Below, in pieces: positions 55,947-64,000 of a stretch of DNA of 64,000 nucleotides. The position numbers and the translations under genes were made by a program. The number at the start of each line of letters is the position of its first letter. Position 1 is the first letter of the stretch. Below the pieces are notes generated by a model. That model made no database searches and had not been told where the DNA came from. It saw only the letters and a program-made list of their open reading frames with translations. This DNA is from Cryoendolithus antarcticus (Eukaryota > Ascomycota > Dothideomycetes > Cladosporiales > Cladosporiaceae): assembly GCA_002077065.1 (NCBI GenBank), contig NAJO01000001.1, positions 62,001 to 126,000 of the forward strand. The letters run 5' to 3'.

Positions 55947-57664
55947 CTATAGAGTGTATTTGAACAGTGGGCTCTTGTCGCCTAAGCGATCCAGCTCCTC
56001 CTCGCTGCACTGCGCGTTGACTAAATCCTCAGACATCAGCTCGTTCTTCTTGTTGCTGCGCCAGAGCAGATACTCTAGCAAGAGGACTGCGACTGCACCG
56101 GAAGCTGCAAATGCGAGCGAGCTCTCAAAGCCAGTAGGGTACTCGGGCGCCTCCTCCTCGATAAATATGGAGCTGCCCGTGATGCCACCCATGTTGCCGA
56201 CACCAGTCAAGTAGCCGATGCCCATGGCACATTTGGCGGGGCCTGCGAGGTTGCTCATGTTCCAGGCTTGCACTGTGACAGTCGTTAGATAGGTCCCGCG
56301 CGAAGATATCATGCTCTACTTACCACCAGGAGCGATGGGATACAACCCGAAGCATGCGAGACACACTGCGAAGTAGCAGGCCGGGATATTGTTCTTGATA
56401 TCTTGAGCTTTCGCGAACAGGATGGCATATGCAACCACTACGCAGCATTGCGGTACGACTATTGTAGGCATGCGCCACTTCATGCGATCGAAGATGGCTG
56501 AGAAGCCATACGCTGCGATGGCGCCGACCGTGTAACAGGGTATGGTCAAAAGCGGTGCATTGGCTGAGGTATAGCCCACGTTCTTGATGATCTGCGGCAT
56601 CGTGAACTTTAGCCCATAGTTGGGGGTGACATTCGACTAGAAGGCAAGGATAAGGAGGTAGATCTTCCAGTCGGCAAGGACGGACAGGAAGACCTTCCAG
56701 TCGAATCTTGACTCTTTGGCATGATCCTTTGGCTTGAAGCGGCCGGCGGCGATCTGGCGGACTTCAAGGTATCGGATCTCGTCTGGGGTGAGCCAACTGG
56801 TTGATTGACTTGGCAGATCGATAAGTAGGAAGAAGCAAGCTATACCAGCGGCAACGGATACGATGCCCTCGAGGATGAAGATCTGCACACCAACGGTCAG
56901 TGTACATCCGTCGATGACAATCGTTGAGTCGCATCAACTCACCCATCGCCAGCCTTCGTATCCACCAATGCCGTCCATCTTAGCTATGGCAAACGCCAGA
57001 AGACCGGAGAAAGCCCCTGCCAAAGCGCTCGCTGTGAAGAAGATTGCGATACGCGTTTGACTCTCGCCAGGTGGGTACCACTTGGAGATAATCAAAATAG
57101 CGCCTGGGACGAAGCCCGCCTCGAACAGACCAAGGATGCGCGGACGATACATAGGCCAGCAAAGTTCTGCACAAAGCCATGGCAGGTCATGACAACCGAC
57201 CAAGCTGTGACAATGCATCCCATGAATACTAGGGTCGGCTGAACAGCTTGAGGATAGCATTGCTCGGCAATTCGGCCAGCGTGTATGGGATGAAGAAGAT
57301 GGCCAGTGCGATGTTATACTGTGTTCCAGACATCTTCAAGTCCGGGAGAAGGCCCTCGATCTTTGCATTGCCTATGTTCGCACCTACCATACGTACGTAC
57401 AATGGCAACAGGTGACACGATGAGTCGCGACTTACGATCGATGAAGCTGATGAGATAGAGCACAAGAAGCATCGGAACAAGCCTCCAGTCGATCTTTCGA
57501 AGGACTGCCTTTCGCTGCGGCTCTGTCCAATTGTCGAGGAATAGCGCATGCTCGGGCGACAGACGACTGTTGTGAACATGCTCGGCGTGGAAGACTGCAC
57601 CTTTCTCTGACTCGATGTCGTGTCCAGAGAGGGACTTGTTGTCGCCGGAGTGTCGAGTGGCCAT
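55947..57664 (-). pseudogene. Dal5-like MFS permease (anion:cation symporter), disabled
   Basis: Major facilitator of the allantoate/nicotinate permease type, which imports organic anions. It opens MATRHSGDNKSLSGHDIESE; exon 1 (57664-57436) ends in LYLISFIDR, and exon 2 from 57382 gives ANIGNAKIEGLLPDLKMSG and PYTLAELPSNAILKLFSRP. Then the frame breaks: TAG at 57229-57231 unless one base is added in the GGG at 57232-57234. The next stretch (LVFMGCIVTAWSVV) shifts again near 57135-57142 before ILGLFEAGFVPGAILIISKW. Exon 3 (56882 down) contains TAG at 56637-56639 where Trp is expected (LILAF/SNVTPNYGLKF). The last exon (56272-55947) reads WNMSNLAGPAKCAMGIGYL. Two single-base deletions plus one nonsense codon make it a pseudogene. 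Confidence 0.8.
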
Positions 57665-58319
57665 CGTGAAGCGCGGGCGGGTATGGTCTGAGGCTAGAAG
57701 GAGCTGCTCTGATCAAGCGTAGTAAGTTCAGCGCGGATCCAGAGCCTGCAGCAGCACTTATACACAGATGCCGGGTGCTTTGCCTAGCTCGGAACTTTTG
57801 ACAGCTGACATCGCCCAAACTCACTCGTGCTTGGTTTGCTCTCTCGAGCCAGATATGCCCATGTGCTTACAGGAGCTCACCTCTAACATGAATTGCAGCG
57901 GGCAGTATCGCCGACCGCTCACAGCATTTCCGCGATGTCGTATGTTTCGGTTCAATCTCTCCCGGACGCTGCAGCAGTACTGGACTGCTGCGGTGCGCTG
58001 AACAATGGGCTTTGGCAGGGCTCCAAACGACCTGAGAGGCGAAGTCATATCTGTCTCCCCCTATCTGGATGCTCCTGCTTATCCGGGATCGTCGAGTCCA
58101 TGGCAGACAACTGGGACTAACGGGGGTACGCCGCATGAAGTAGAGACCGAACAGCGAGGTAATGAGGTCTATATAACAGATGATATGCCTGTATCTATCC
58201 CTCCACACCAACATTCATCAGCTATCCACACTCACCTTCTCTTCAAGTCGTTCGATCCAACCCCTTGCATCACAACCAAGGATCTTGTTCTATCAACGAA
58301 ACGCGTCAACAACGACAAC
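57665..58319. promoter_or_regulatory. divergent upstream region of MFS and aldolase pseudogenes
   Basis: 655 bp between head-to-head starts. A TATATAA at 58170-58176 lies 144 bp before the aldolase ATG, suggesting a once inducible promoter. Shared control by the neighbouring zinc-cluster factor is plausible but not shown. Confidence 0.4.
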
Positions 58320-59343
58320 ATGCCTGCCAACATCAGCATCGACCTTCGCAGTCTTACACCAGCCCCCGTTACGCCCTTTACCGAGTCTGGTGAAGTCGAC
58401 TACGATGCTATCCAGCGTCTTGGCTCGTGGCTAGGAAGCATCGAAGGTGTGACTGGTCTTGTCGTCCTAGGACACGCAGGAGAAGGCACCTTCCTCACCC
58501 AAGACGAACAAGAAGATGTTATCCGCGCCTTTGTTCGATCCGTCAACGATCGTATCCCTATCATTGCCGGTATCACAGGCGAGGGCACCGAGGTAGCTGC
58601 TCTTGAGGCAAAGCGAGCAGTTGCTGCTGGCGCCAAGGCAGGCCTGCTCTACCCTTCGCTTGGCTGGCTGCGATTCGGCTACCAATATGGTGCCCCTCAA
58701 GATCATTACAAGGTCGTCTACGAAACAAGTGGATTGCCATTGATCTTGTTCCAATATCCCGACATTATTTCCCGACAATACAAAGGCGACGTACAGCCTA
58801 CAGACCATGCTCGATATCTCCGCACAACCCGGTGTCTTTGCAATGAAGAATGGCGTCCGCAACATGAGGCGTTGGGACGTCGAAATCCCTATCATCCGCA
58901 AACAACGACCAGATCTCCAGATCTTGACTTGCCAGGACGAGTACCTTCTCCACACATCGTTCGACGTGGATGGCTTCCTCGTTGGTTACGGCAACATCGC
59001 TCCTGAAGCTTTGATCGAGCTTATCAAGGCTGGCAAGGCCCAAGACTACAAGCGTGCGCGAGCAATCCACGATCAATTGCTTCCAGTCACCAAGAGCGTG
59101 TATCATCGTGGCTCGCACATGGAAGGTACCGTTGTATTGAAGCATGCACTCGTCGCACGTGGCATCCTCAGTCACGCGACTGTTCGTTCACCGCTCATGC
59201 CTCTGCAAGATGGCGTTGCCGAGAACATTCACGCTGCAGTGAAGGCGGCAGAGCTTCCAGTCGTCACTGCAAAGGGCTTCAGTGTGAAGAGCTCGAAGGT
59301 CAATGGTTCAGATGGTACTAATGGTACCAACGGCACTCACTAG
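58320..59343 (+). pseudogene. DapA/dihydrodipicolinate synthase-like aldolase with 13-bp frameshifting insertion
   Basis: Class I aldolase of the DHDPS/N-acetylneuraminate lyase superfamily; such fungal genes usually act in breakdown of keto-acids from sugar acids or amino acids, in the cytosol. The barrel opens SLTPAPVTPFTESGEVDYDA and includes GHAGEGTFLTQDEQEDVIRA and PIIAGITGEGTEVAALEAKR. The frame is lost at FQYPDI. Dropping 13 bases (58758-58770, a direct duplication between two CCCGACA copies) restores KATYSLQTMLDI, then SAQPGVFAMKNGVRNMRRWD with the Schiff-base Lys in AMKNG, and HTSFDVDGFLVGYGNIAPE. The corrected length is 336 codons, normal. The end is a low-complexity SDGTNGTNGTH. 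As sequenced the product ends with about 70 wrong residues and lacks the active-site lysine. Confidence 0.82.
58758..58777 (+). repeat. short direct repeat CCCGACA-TTATTT-CCCGACA
   Basis: Two copies of CCCGACA separated by TTATTT. The 13-base period equals the extra sequence that breaks the aldolase frame. Confidence 0.9.
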
Positions 59344-59940
59344 TCGCATCAATTTTCAAAGAACCTTCTTATCAAGCGCATCAGGCGGGCATCGGGATGG
59401 AATTGTCTTTGTATCCTTTCGGGGTTGGGATGCAAGAAAGTCATGTACATAGACTCATGAGAGCATCTCATCTGTTTCATATCCTCAGTAGTAGCTCATC
59501 ACTTCAAGTTCCGCGGATCTGGTCCCTTGTTCCGAGTCATGCACTGTCCATCTGCAATATGGTAGCCCTCAGAATCATGACTGCAATGTGGAGGAAACAG
59601 AGTGATGAATTCCGAGTGATGGCTCCGGAACAACAACTCTGGACTCTCCCCTCCTCAATGATGATGTCGAAGTGACGGTTACAAAGCAATCATTAGATGG
59701 TGATGAGATAAATCTCTGAAGGAGCCTGTTACTCCAGAATAAGTACAGGAAGTTTGGAGTGCCGTAGAGATGGTATCTGACCCGGGCCCCAGCCGGACGC
59801 TAAAGCGGACAATTCGTATGCACGCCATCACTGGCAACGCCAAGAAGTTCCAGAAGCAGCGCAAGCAGCAATTCGAGAAGGGGAAAGATCGAGTGCGACG
59901 GCCAAGACAGCTTTCTCTTTGCAGATGGTCACAATCTGGC
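59344..59940. other. intergenic, convergent 3' ends
   Basis: About 600 bp between the aldolase relic and the LITAF gene. Nothing is recognised. Confidence 0.45.
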
Positions 59941-60547
59941 TCAAGTGGCTTGCGCATATTGCGAAGCAACCAATCCTTGATCAGCCTGAGGCTTTGCCAT
60001 CACCTGCACAGGCCCGCCTTTGCTACCCTGATGTGTCAAGATTCGTCTGCAGACGCTGCAGTGATGGTTGAGGTCTTTGTCGCTCTCATAGCAGAAGAGC
60101 AAGGGCCAGCAGACTAGACAAATGAGGCATTGTGTCATCCTGTCAAGTGATTAGCGGGGCGTACTACTGAAGTCAAGATGCCGAGATCAGCTTACCCATC
60201 GTCTCCAGACGAGGGCGTCTGGATTTCCGTCATGACTGGCTTCTTGCAGTAGGGGCAGTCAACTCGAGCGGGGCTATTCCGGACTTGTTCGAGGGGAACT
60301 ACCATCACAGGCCCACGCTCTTGGACCGGCTTGGGAGGCTCGTAGGCCATGCTTCTGCATCATGTTGGTCAGTGACAGGCTCCTTGATGCGATACACGAG
60401 GGGAACGTACGGCTCATGCTGCACAAAGTCCAAGCCCGGCTTCTCGCTGGATGAGTTCTCAGGCATTTGCACGGTTGGCTGTGGGTATGGTGGCGCGATG
60501 TGGTCTGTCTGTGCCGCGTAGGCAGGCGAGGCTGAATTGGTTGCCAT
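59941..60547 (-). CDS. LITAF-domain protein
   Basis: Small zinc-binding, membrane-associated protein of the LITAF/SIMPLE type, linked in eukaryotes to late endosome/lysosome membranes. Three short exons from right to left, 60547-60411, 60354-60196 and 60139-59941, give 164 residues. The N-terminus is Pro/Tyr-rich (HIAPPYPQPTVQMPENSSSE). The domain starts RVDCPYCKKPVMTEIQT (first CxxC). Next is the hydrophobic knuckle MTQCLICLVCWPLLFCYES and the second CxxC, LNHHCSVCRRILTHQ. Intron 1 has the donor gtacgt at 60410 and a ctgac branch site; without it the frame closes before the domain. No defects. Confidence 0.8.
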
Positions 60548-61141
60548 CGTGAGCTTGCGACTGTTCCTTGTGCTGTAACTGCGTGTGTGTGACTGCGCTT
60601 AGAATGGCAGGAGATTTGTCAAACGAGATCCTCTGGAGTATGATGGGTAGCGAGATCGACTCTATACTGTACGATTGCCAGCATGCACAGCCAAGGACTG
60701 TGCCGTTTAGCAGAGAGTGCTGCGGTCTACATGGTGTCCACCACAACAGGTGCACGGCCATCGCTCTTCTCCTGTTCACAAGCCAACATTGAGCTTGTAT
60801 CAGCCTCCATCACTCGAAGGAATGATCTGCGAAATGCGTCACGTTGATTGGCAGAGATGCTGCGCCGGTCAAGAAGATCATTGTTGGATGGTGGCCGTGC
60901 ACGAAGCTAATTTGAGCCAATTGTTCTGTAAGTTGCCATCAGCAGCACGCCTCGACTCTGTCCCAATGTTGTTATCACAGTATGGACGTCTGAACATCAC
61001 CATGCAGCCGGAGCGCGAGGCCGTTATGGCAAATGTGTCAAACGCTACAGCGCACGCGCTGGCCGCAAGACGCCGGCGATACAACGTCGATTGAATCTCA
61101 GGCATCAATTCGACCCGCTAAACATAGCCGGTACTCTAACA
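60548..61141. other. intergenic between divergent LITAF and HET genes
   Basis: About 590 bp. A plus-strand open frame (60717-61094, 125 codons, Cys/His-rich) has no domain and is not called. Confidence 0.45.
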
Positions 61142-62926
61142 ATGCGCCTCCTCAAGACCGGCCCATACATACCTGGCGCCGAGAAGCTCGAATTGATTGA
61201 GAAATGGGGAGTAGACATTCCTCATTATGCAATACTGTCGCACACCTGGTCGAGCAACCCTGACGACGAAGTGCTCTTCGCCGACGTTCTTCACGGCATC
61301 AGCACAACCAAGCCAGCGTACCCAAAGCTCGAACAGGCTATGAAACGGGCGATGCTTGATGGCTATGGCTGGCTGTGGATCGACACGTGCTGTATCAATA
61401 AGTCGAGCTCTGTCGAGTTGAGTGAGGCAATTAATTCAATGTACAGCTACTACAAGAACGCACAGAAGTGCTACGCTTATCTGGTTGATGTCGATGCGTC
61501 AGATCATAAAAAAATCAACTCCGAATTTGCGAAGTCACGCTGGTGGAAGAGGGGCTGGACACTGCAAGAACTGCTTGCACCGGCATCTCTGGAATTCTTT
61601 GCATCGACTTGGCACTCGTTAGGCTACAAGGACGAACTTCGGCCAATCATTAGTAGCGTCACCGGTATCGATGATGATTACTTGCGTCCTCCGCCGCCGA
61701 CAAATCCTTTCGACACCGTTGAAAACCCGGGCTTGCCCGTTGAGCACGCCAGCATAGCGAAGAGAATGTCCTGGGCATCGACTCGGGAGACAACTCGCGA
61801 AGAGGATCTGGCATATTGTCTAATTGGTCTCTTCGAGGTGAACATGCCCATGCTTTACGGTGAAGGCGGCCAGCGAGCCTTTTACCGTCTACAGGAAGAG
61901 ATCATGGGTGCGAATGAGGACCAATCGCTCTTCGCATGGATCAAGCTGGAAGACGACAAGACTACCATCAATGGCTTGCACGGTCTACTCGCAGACAGCC
62001 CGAGAGACTTTCGGCATACGGGCTCTGTAATTCCATACAGCGCGCTCGCAGACTATAGCGTCACGACTGTGACAGCAAGAGGGGTGAGTGTAACTTTACC
62101 GCTCACCCAGAAGGCAGACGGCAAGATGATAGCTGCTCTGCAGTGTCCCGTACAGGGTCGTTACAGTGACTGGCTCGCTGTGTATCTGCAGAAGCTGAAC
62201 ATCGGCTCGAACGTATATGCCCGCGCAGACTGCAATAAGCTCGCATCCGTGTCAGAACGGGGAAAACCGCAAGGATTGTACGTGCGTCAGCCGCCTAACT
62301 TTGTGCCACGAACAGTGTACCCTGATCACTTTTTCCAACTCCGCAGCCTGAGCGCGCATTGGGAGGACTCTGAGCTGGCAGAATACGAGGTCATCAACGT
62401 CATCTGTGACAAAAGCCGCTATGCGCTGAAAGGAACGTCGCAATACCGTGCAATACCGCTCGCAGAGCCGCAACGATGGATTCTGGCGCCAATGATCTAC
62501 CGAATTGACAAGACCGAAGGAGCCCTCACAGCTACTCTGGTTATGAGACGCAAGACAGACGGCGAGTCCTTACTATTATTGCTTGGTGCCGGTCGAGATC
62601 TCAGCGCCGCATTTGGCATCTGTGAGTTTGGGGATGTCTTTCCGACTAACATCGAGCTCCAGCAGGTTTTCCGACCGCGGCCTGCTGGACAGTACATGGA
62701 GCTTGAATGTCACACTGTTCGCGTGCAGGTGGAGGAAATTGTGCGGCTCGAGCAGAAGATCTACTTTTTGGATATTGAGATTACTGCTCGATCCGTGGCT
62801 CCTACGGCGAGTGAGATGATCGAGGATGCGATAGACGCCATCGATGTGTTCCACAAGCCTAGCGTCGAGCGCAAGGCCGCGAAGGGCGCTTTGTTGGGCA
62901 AATTGAAGCGCTTCCGTTTGACATGA
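61142..62926 (+). CDS. HET-domain protein (heterokaryon incompatibility type)
   Basis: Fungal protein with an N-terminal HET domain, a module that can trigger an incompatibility or cell-death response after non-self recognition; most members have no known partner. Single exon, 594 residues from the ATG at 61142 (MRLLKTGPYIPGAEKLELIE). The three HET blocks are clear: HYAILSHTWSSNPDDEVLF, then YGWLWIDTCCINKSSSVELS with AINSMYSYYKNAQKCYAYL, and SRWWKRGWTLQELLAP. DLAYCLIGLFEVNMPMLYGE with GQRAFYRLQEEIM is the usual end of the domain region. The C-terminal 300 residues are beta-rich and lack WD40, ankyrin or NACHT modules, so this is the short HET type. The frame is open to 61091 without another ATG. 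Confidence 0.9.
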   Translation: MRLLKTGPYIPGAEKLELIEKWGVDIPHYAILSHTWSSNPDDEVLFADVLHGISTTKPAYPKLEQAMKRAMLDGYGWLWIDTCCINKSSSVELSEAINSMYSYYKNAQKCYAYLVDVDASDHKKINSEFAKSRWWKRGWTLQELLAPASLEFFASTWHSLGYKDELRPIISSVTGIDDDYLRPPPPTNPFDTVENPGLPVEHASIAKRMSWASTRETTREEDLAYCLIGLFEVNMPMLYGEGGQRAFYRLQEEIMGANEDQSLFAWIKLEDDKTTINGLHGLLADSPRDFRHTGSVIPYSALADYSVTTVTARGVSVTLPLTQKADGKMIAALQCPVQGRYSDWLAVYLQKLNIGSNVYARADCNKLASVSERGKPQGLYVRQPPNFVPRTVYPDHFFQLRSLSAHWEDSELAEYEVINVICDKSRYALKGTSQYRAIPLAEPQRWILAPMIYRIDKTEGALTATLVMRRKTDGESLLLLLGAGRDLSAAFGICEFGDVFPTNIELQQVFRPRPAGQYMELECHTVRVQVEEIVRLEQKIYFLDIEITARSVAPTASEMIEDAIDAIDVFHKPSVERKAAKGALLGKLKRFRLT

Positions 62927-63488
62927 ACGGCTTGATTCGCAGACATGCGTGCGTACGTCGTTCTGCAAGACGTTCATGACAAAGCAAGCCTCTCATCGAC
63001 AAGATCGCTCTTGTCTTTGTTACAGATGACGGGTTATTGAAGTTCGCCCTCGTCGACGTGTCAAAATTCAAGATGTGGTGTTCGAGTCAACTCTGAAACG
63101 CCGCGCCCAAAGCGTGCCTAGGTCCGACGGAAAGTGGTCGTCCGCGTCTGCCGCGCCGAAGCAATATACATCAGACGACATACACCGTACAACAGCTACT
63201 TTCATGCGACTAGAGGACTGCGATACACGAAATGGGTCATGCAAGGCCACAAGACGAGGTTTACCAGCCGTCATCATCGCCCAAAGCCGACATGGGCTCA
63301 AACCTCCCGGCCACTAGGAGCCACTTGCCGTCTTCCATACTTCCTGTAATGTCGCATGACTTGAAGAGGCGCTGCACTATCATGCTGCAGCGATTCTCGT
63401 ATAAGACCTGCCTGGACTAGGTATACCTGCTCAAACGTACTCATTGTTCAGTTTTCACACATTCACTACATTTCTTGGCGGTGCAAGT
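62927..63488. promoter_or_regulatory. intergenic, AA9 LPMO promoter with TATA-like box
   Basis: About 560 bp with no gene. TATAAG at 63400-63405 lies 89 bp upstream of the LPMO ATG, a sensible TATA position for an inducible secreted enzyme. Confidence 0.45.
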
Positions 63489-64000
63489 ATGAAGACTACA
63501 TTCTTCACTCTCGCCGCGGCGCTGGCCGTCCGCGAAGTCGCTGCCCATGCTACTTTCCAAGATCTATGGGTCAATGGTGTCGACCAAGGTCAGCAGTGTG
63601 TCCGTCTGCCGCAGTCAAACAGCCCGCTGCAAGATGTGACATCGAACAACATCCGTTGTAATGCCAACATCGGTGCTGTATGTATCGCCCCTTCTCCTGA
63701 TCACACATCAGTCGATCACTGACGTCTCATAGGTCTCCGGCCGTTGTGCTGTAGCAGCTGGCGACACCGTCTCAATCGAGATGCACCAACAAGGTGGCGA
63801 TCGCGGCTGTGGCAGCGAAGCCATCGGCGGCGCCCACTACGGTCCAGTCCACGCCTACCTGTCCAAGGTCTCCGACGCACGCACAGCAGACGGCTCGTCA
63901 GGCTTCTTCAAGATCTTCGCCAACACCTGGGCGCCCGCTAAGAACGGCGCAGCCGACAATGACTACTGGGGAACAAAGGAGCTGAACAACTGCTGCGGCA
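63489..64000 (+). CDS. AA9 lytic polysaccharide monooxygenase (partial, runs off the window)
   Basis: Secreted copper enzyme that oxidatively cleaves cellulose or related glucans. Exon 1 is 63489-63677; after an intron (63678-63732) the second exon continues to the window end. The signal peptide MKTTFFTLAAALAVREVAA is followed by His20, which becomes the N-terminal copper-binding histidine of the mature enzyme (HATFQDLWVNGVDQG). The second copper ligand lies in GGAHYGPVHAYLSKVSD. The disulphide Cys in QGQQCVRLPQSNSPLQDV and the segment DTVSIEMHQQGGDRGCG are family-like. About 150 residues are visible; the C-terminal half, including the axial Tyr region and any CBM1, lies outside. Confidence 0.92.

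Noticed and set aside
6437..59343. Non-standard genetic code as the cause of the in-frame stops
   Set aside because: TAA, TAG and TGA are all used as interrupting and as ordinary stop codons, and the core genes never contain them internally.
1..64000. Transposable elements or viral relics
   Set aside because: No transposase, reverse transcriptase, integrase or long terminal repeats were recognised in any frame.

Overview
The window is nuclear DNA of a filamentous ascomycete. The genes carry many short introns (mostly 49-112 bp, GT..AG, often with a CTGAC-like branch site). The gene families are typical of Pezizomycotina: PTH11-like receptor, HET domain, fungal Zn2Cys6 regulator, AA9 LPMO, SigF-like NTF2 protein. 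Overall family likeness suggests a Dothideomycete, perhaps Capnodiales-like; this is inferred by eye, not from a search. No prophage, CRISPR, rRNA, convincing tRNA or intact transposon was seen.

Layout. 1-8.6 kb: gene-free flank, MFS sugar transporter (+), PTH11-like membrane protein (-), and a secreted GMC oxidoreductase with one in-frame stop. 8.6-23 kb is mostly housekeeping: NTF2-like membrane protein, Utp8-like ribosome biogenesis factor (-) head to head with ELG1 clamp unloader (+), importin alpha, a short-chain dehydrogenase, EDC3 decapping enhancer. 23.7-30.5 kb: secreted GH92 alpha-mannosidase, POT1 telomere protein (-), a frameshifted MARVEL-like gene and a 126-residue orphan. 31.5-35.6 kb: a gene graveyard, the relic of a STAND/ankyrin-repeat gene. 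35.8-44.9 kb is again core: PUS9-like tRNA pseudouridine synthase (-), SLX8-like SUMO-targeted E3 (+), CUL4 cullin (+), ELP2 (-) and URM1 (+). 45.1-52.2 kb is lipid-related: phospholipase D (-, with an in-frame stop), secreted glycerophosphodiesterase (+), LAG1-type ceramide synthase (-). 52.7-59.3 kb holds a probable dead catabolic cluster: Zn2Cys6 regulator, Dal5-like MFS permease and DapA-like aldolase, each with disabling lesions. 59.9-64 kb: LITAF-domain protein (-), HET-domain protein (+), and the start of an AA9 LPMO cut by the window end.

How the genes relate. ELP2 and URM1, divergent across 212 bp, serve the two branches of one tRNA wobble-uridine modification (mcm5s2U). PUS9-like also acts on tRNA. 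SLX8 and CUL4 are adjacent ubiquitin ligase genes, and both encode SUMO-interaction-like VDLT motifs in their N-terminal tails. The main pattern is that about a dozen conserved core genes read through cleanly, while lesions (nonsense codons, single-base indels, a 13-bp insertion) fall in accessory genes. That argues for real gene decay rather than uniformly poor sequence. Gene models were built by hand: for most multi-exon genes the exon lengths were checked to sum to a multiple of three, but no splice site is experimentally supported.
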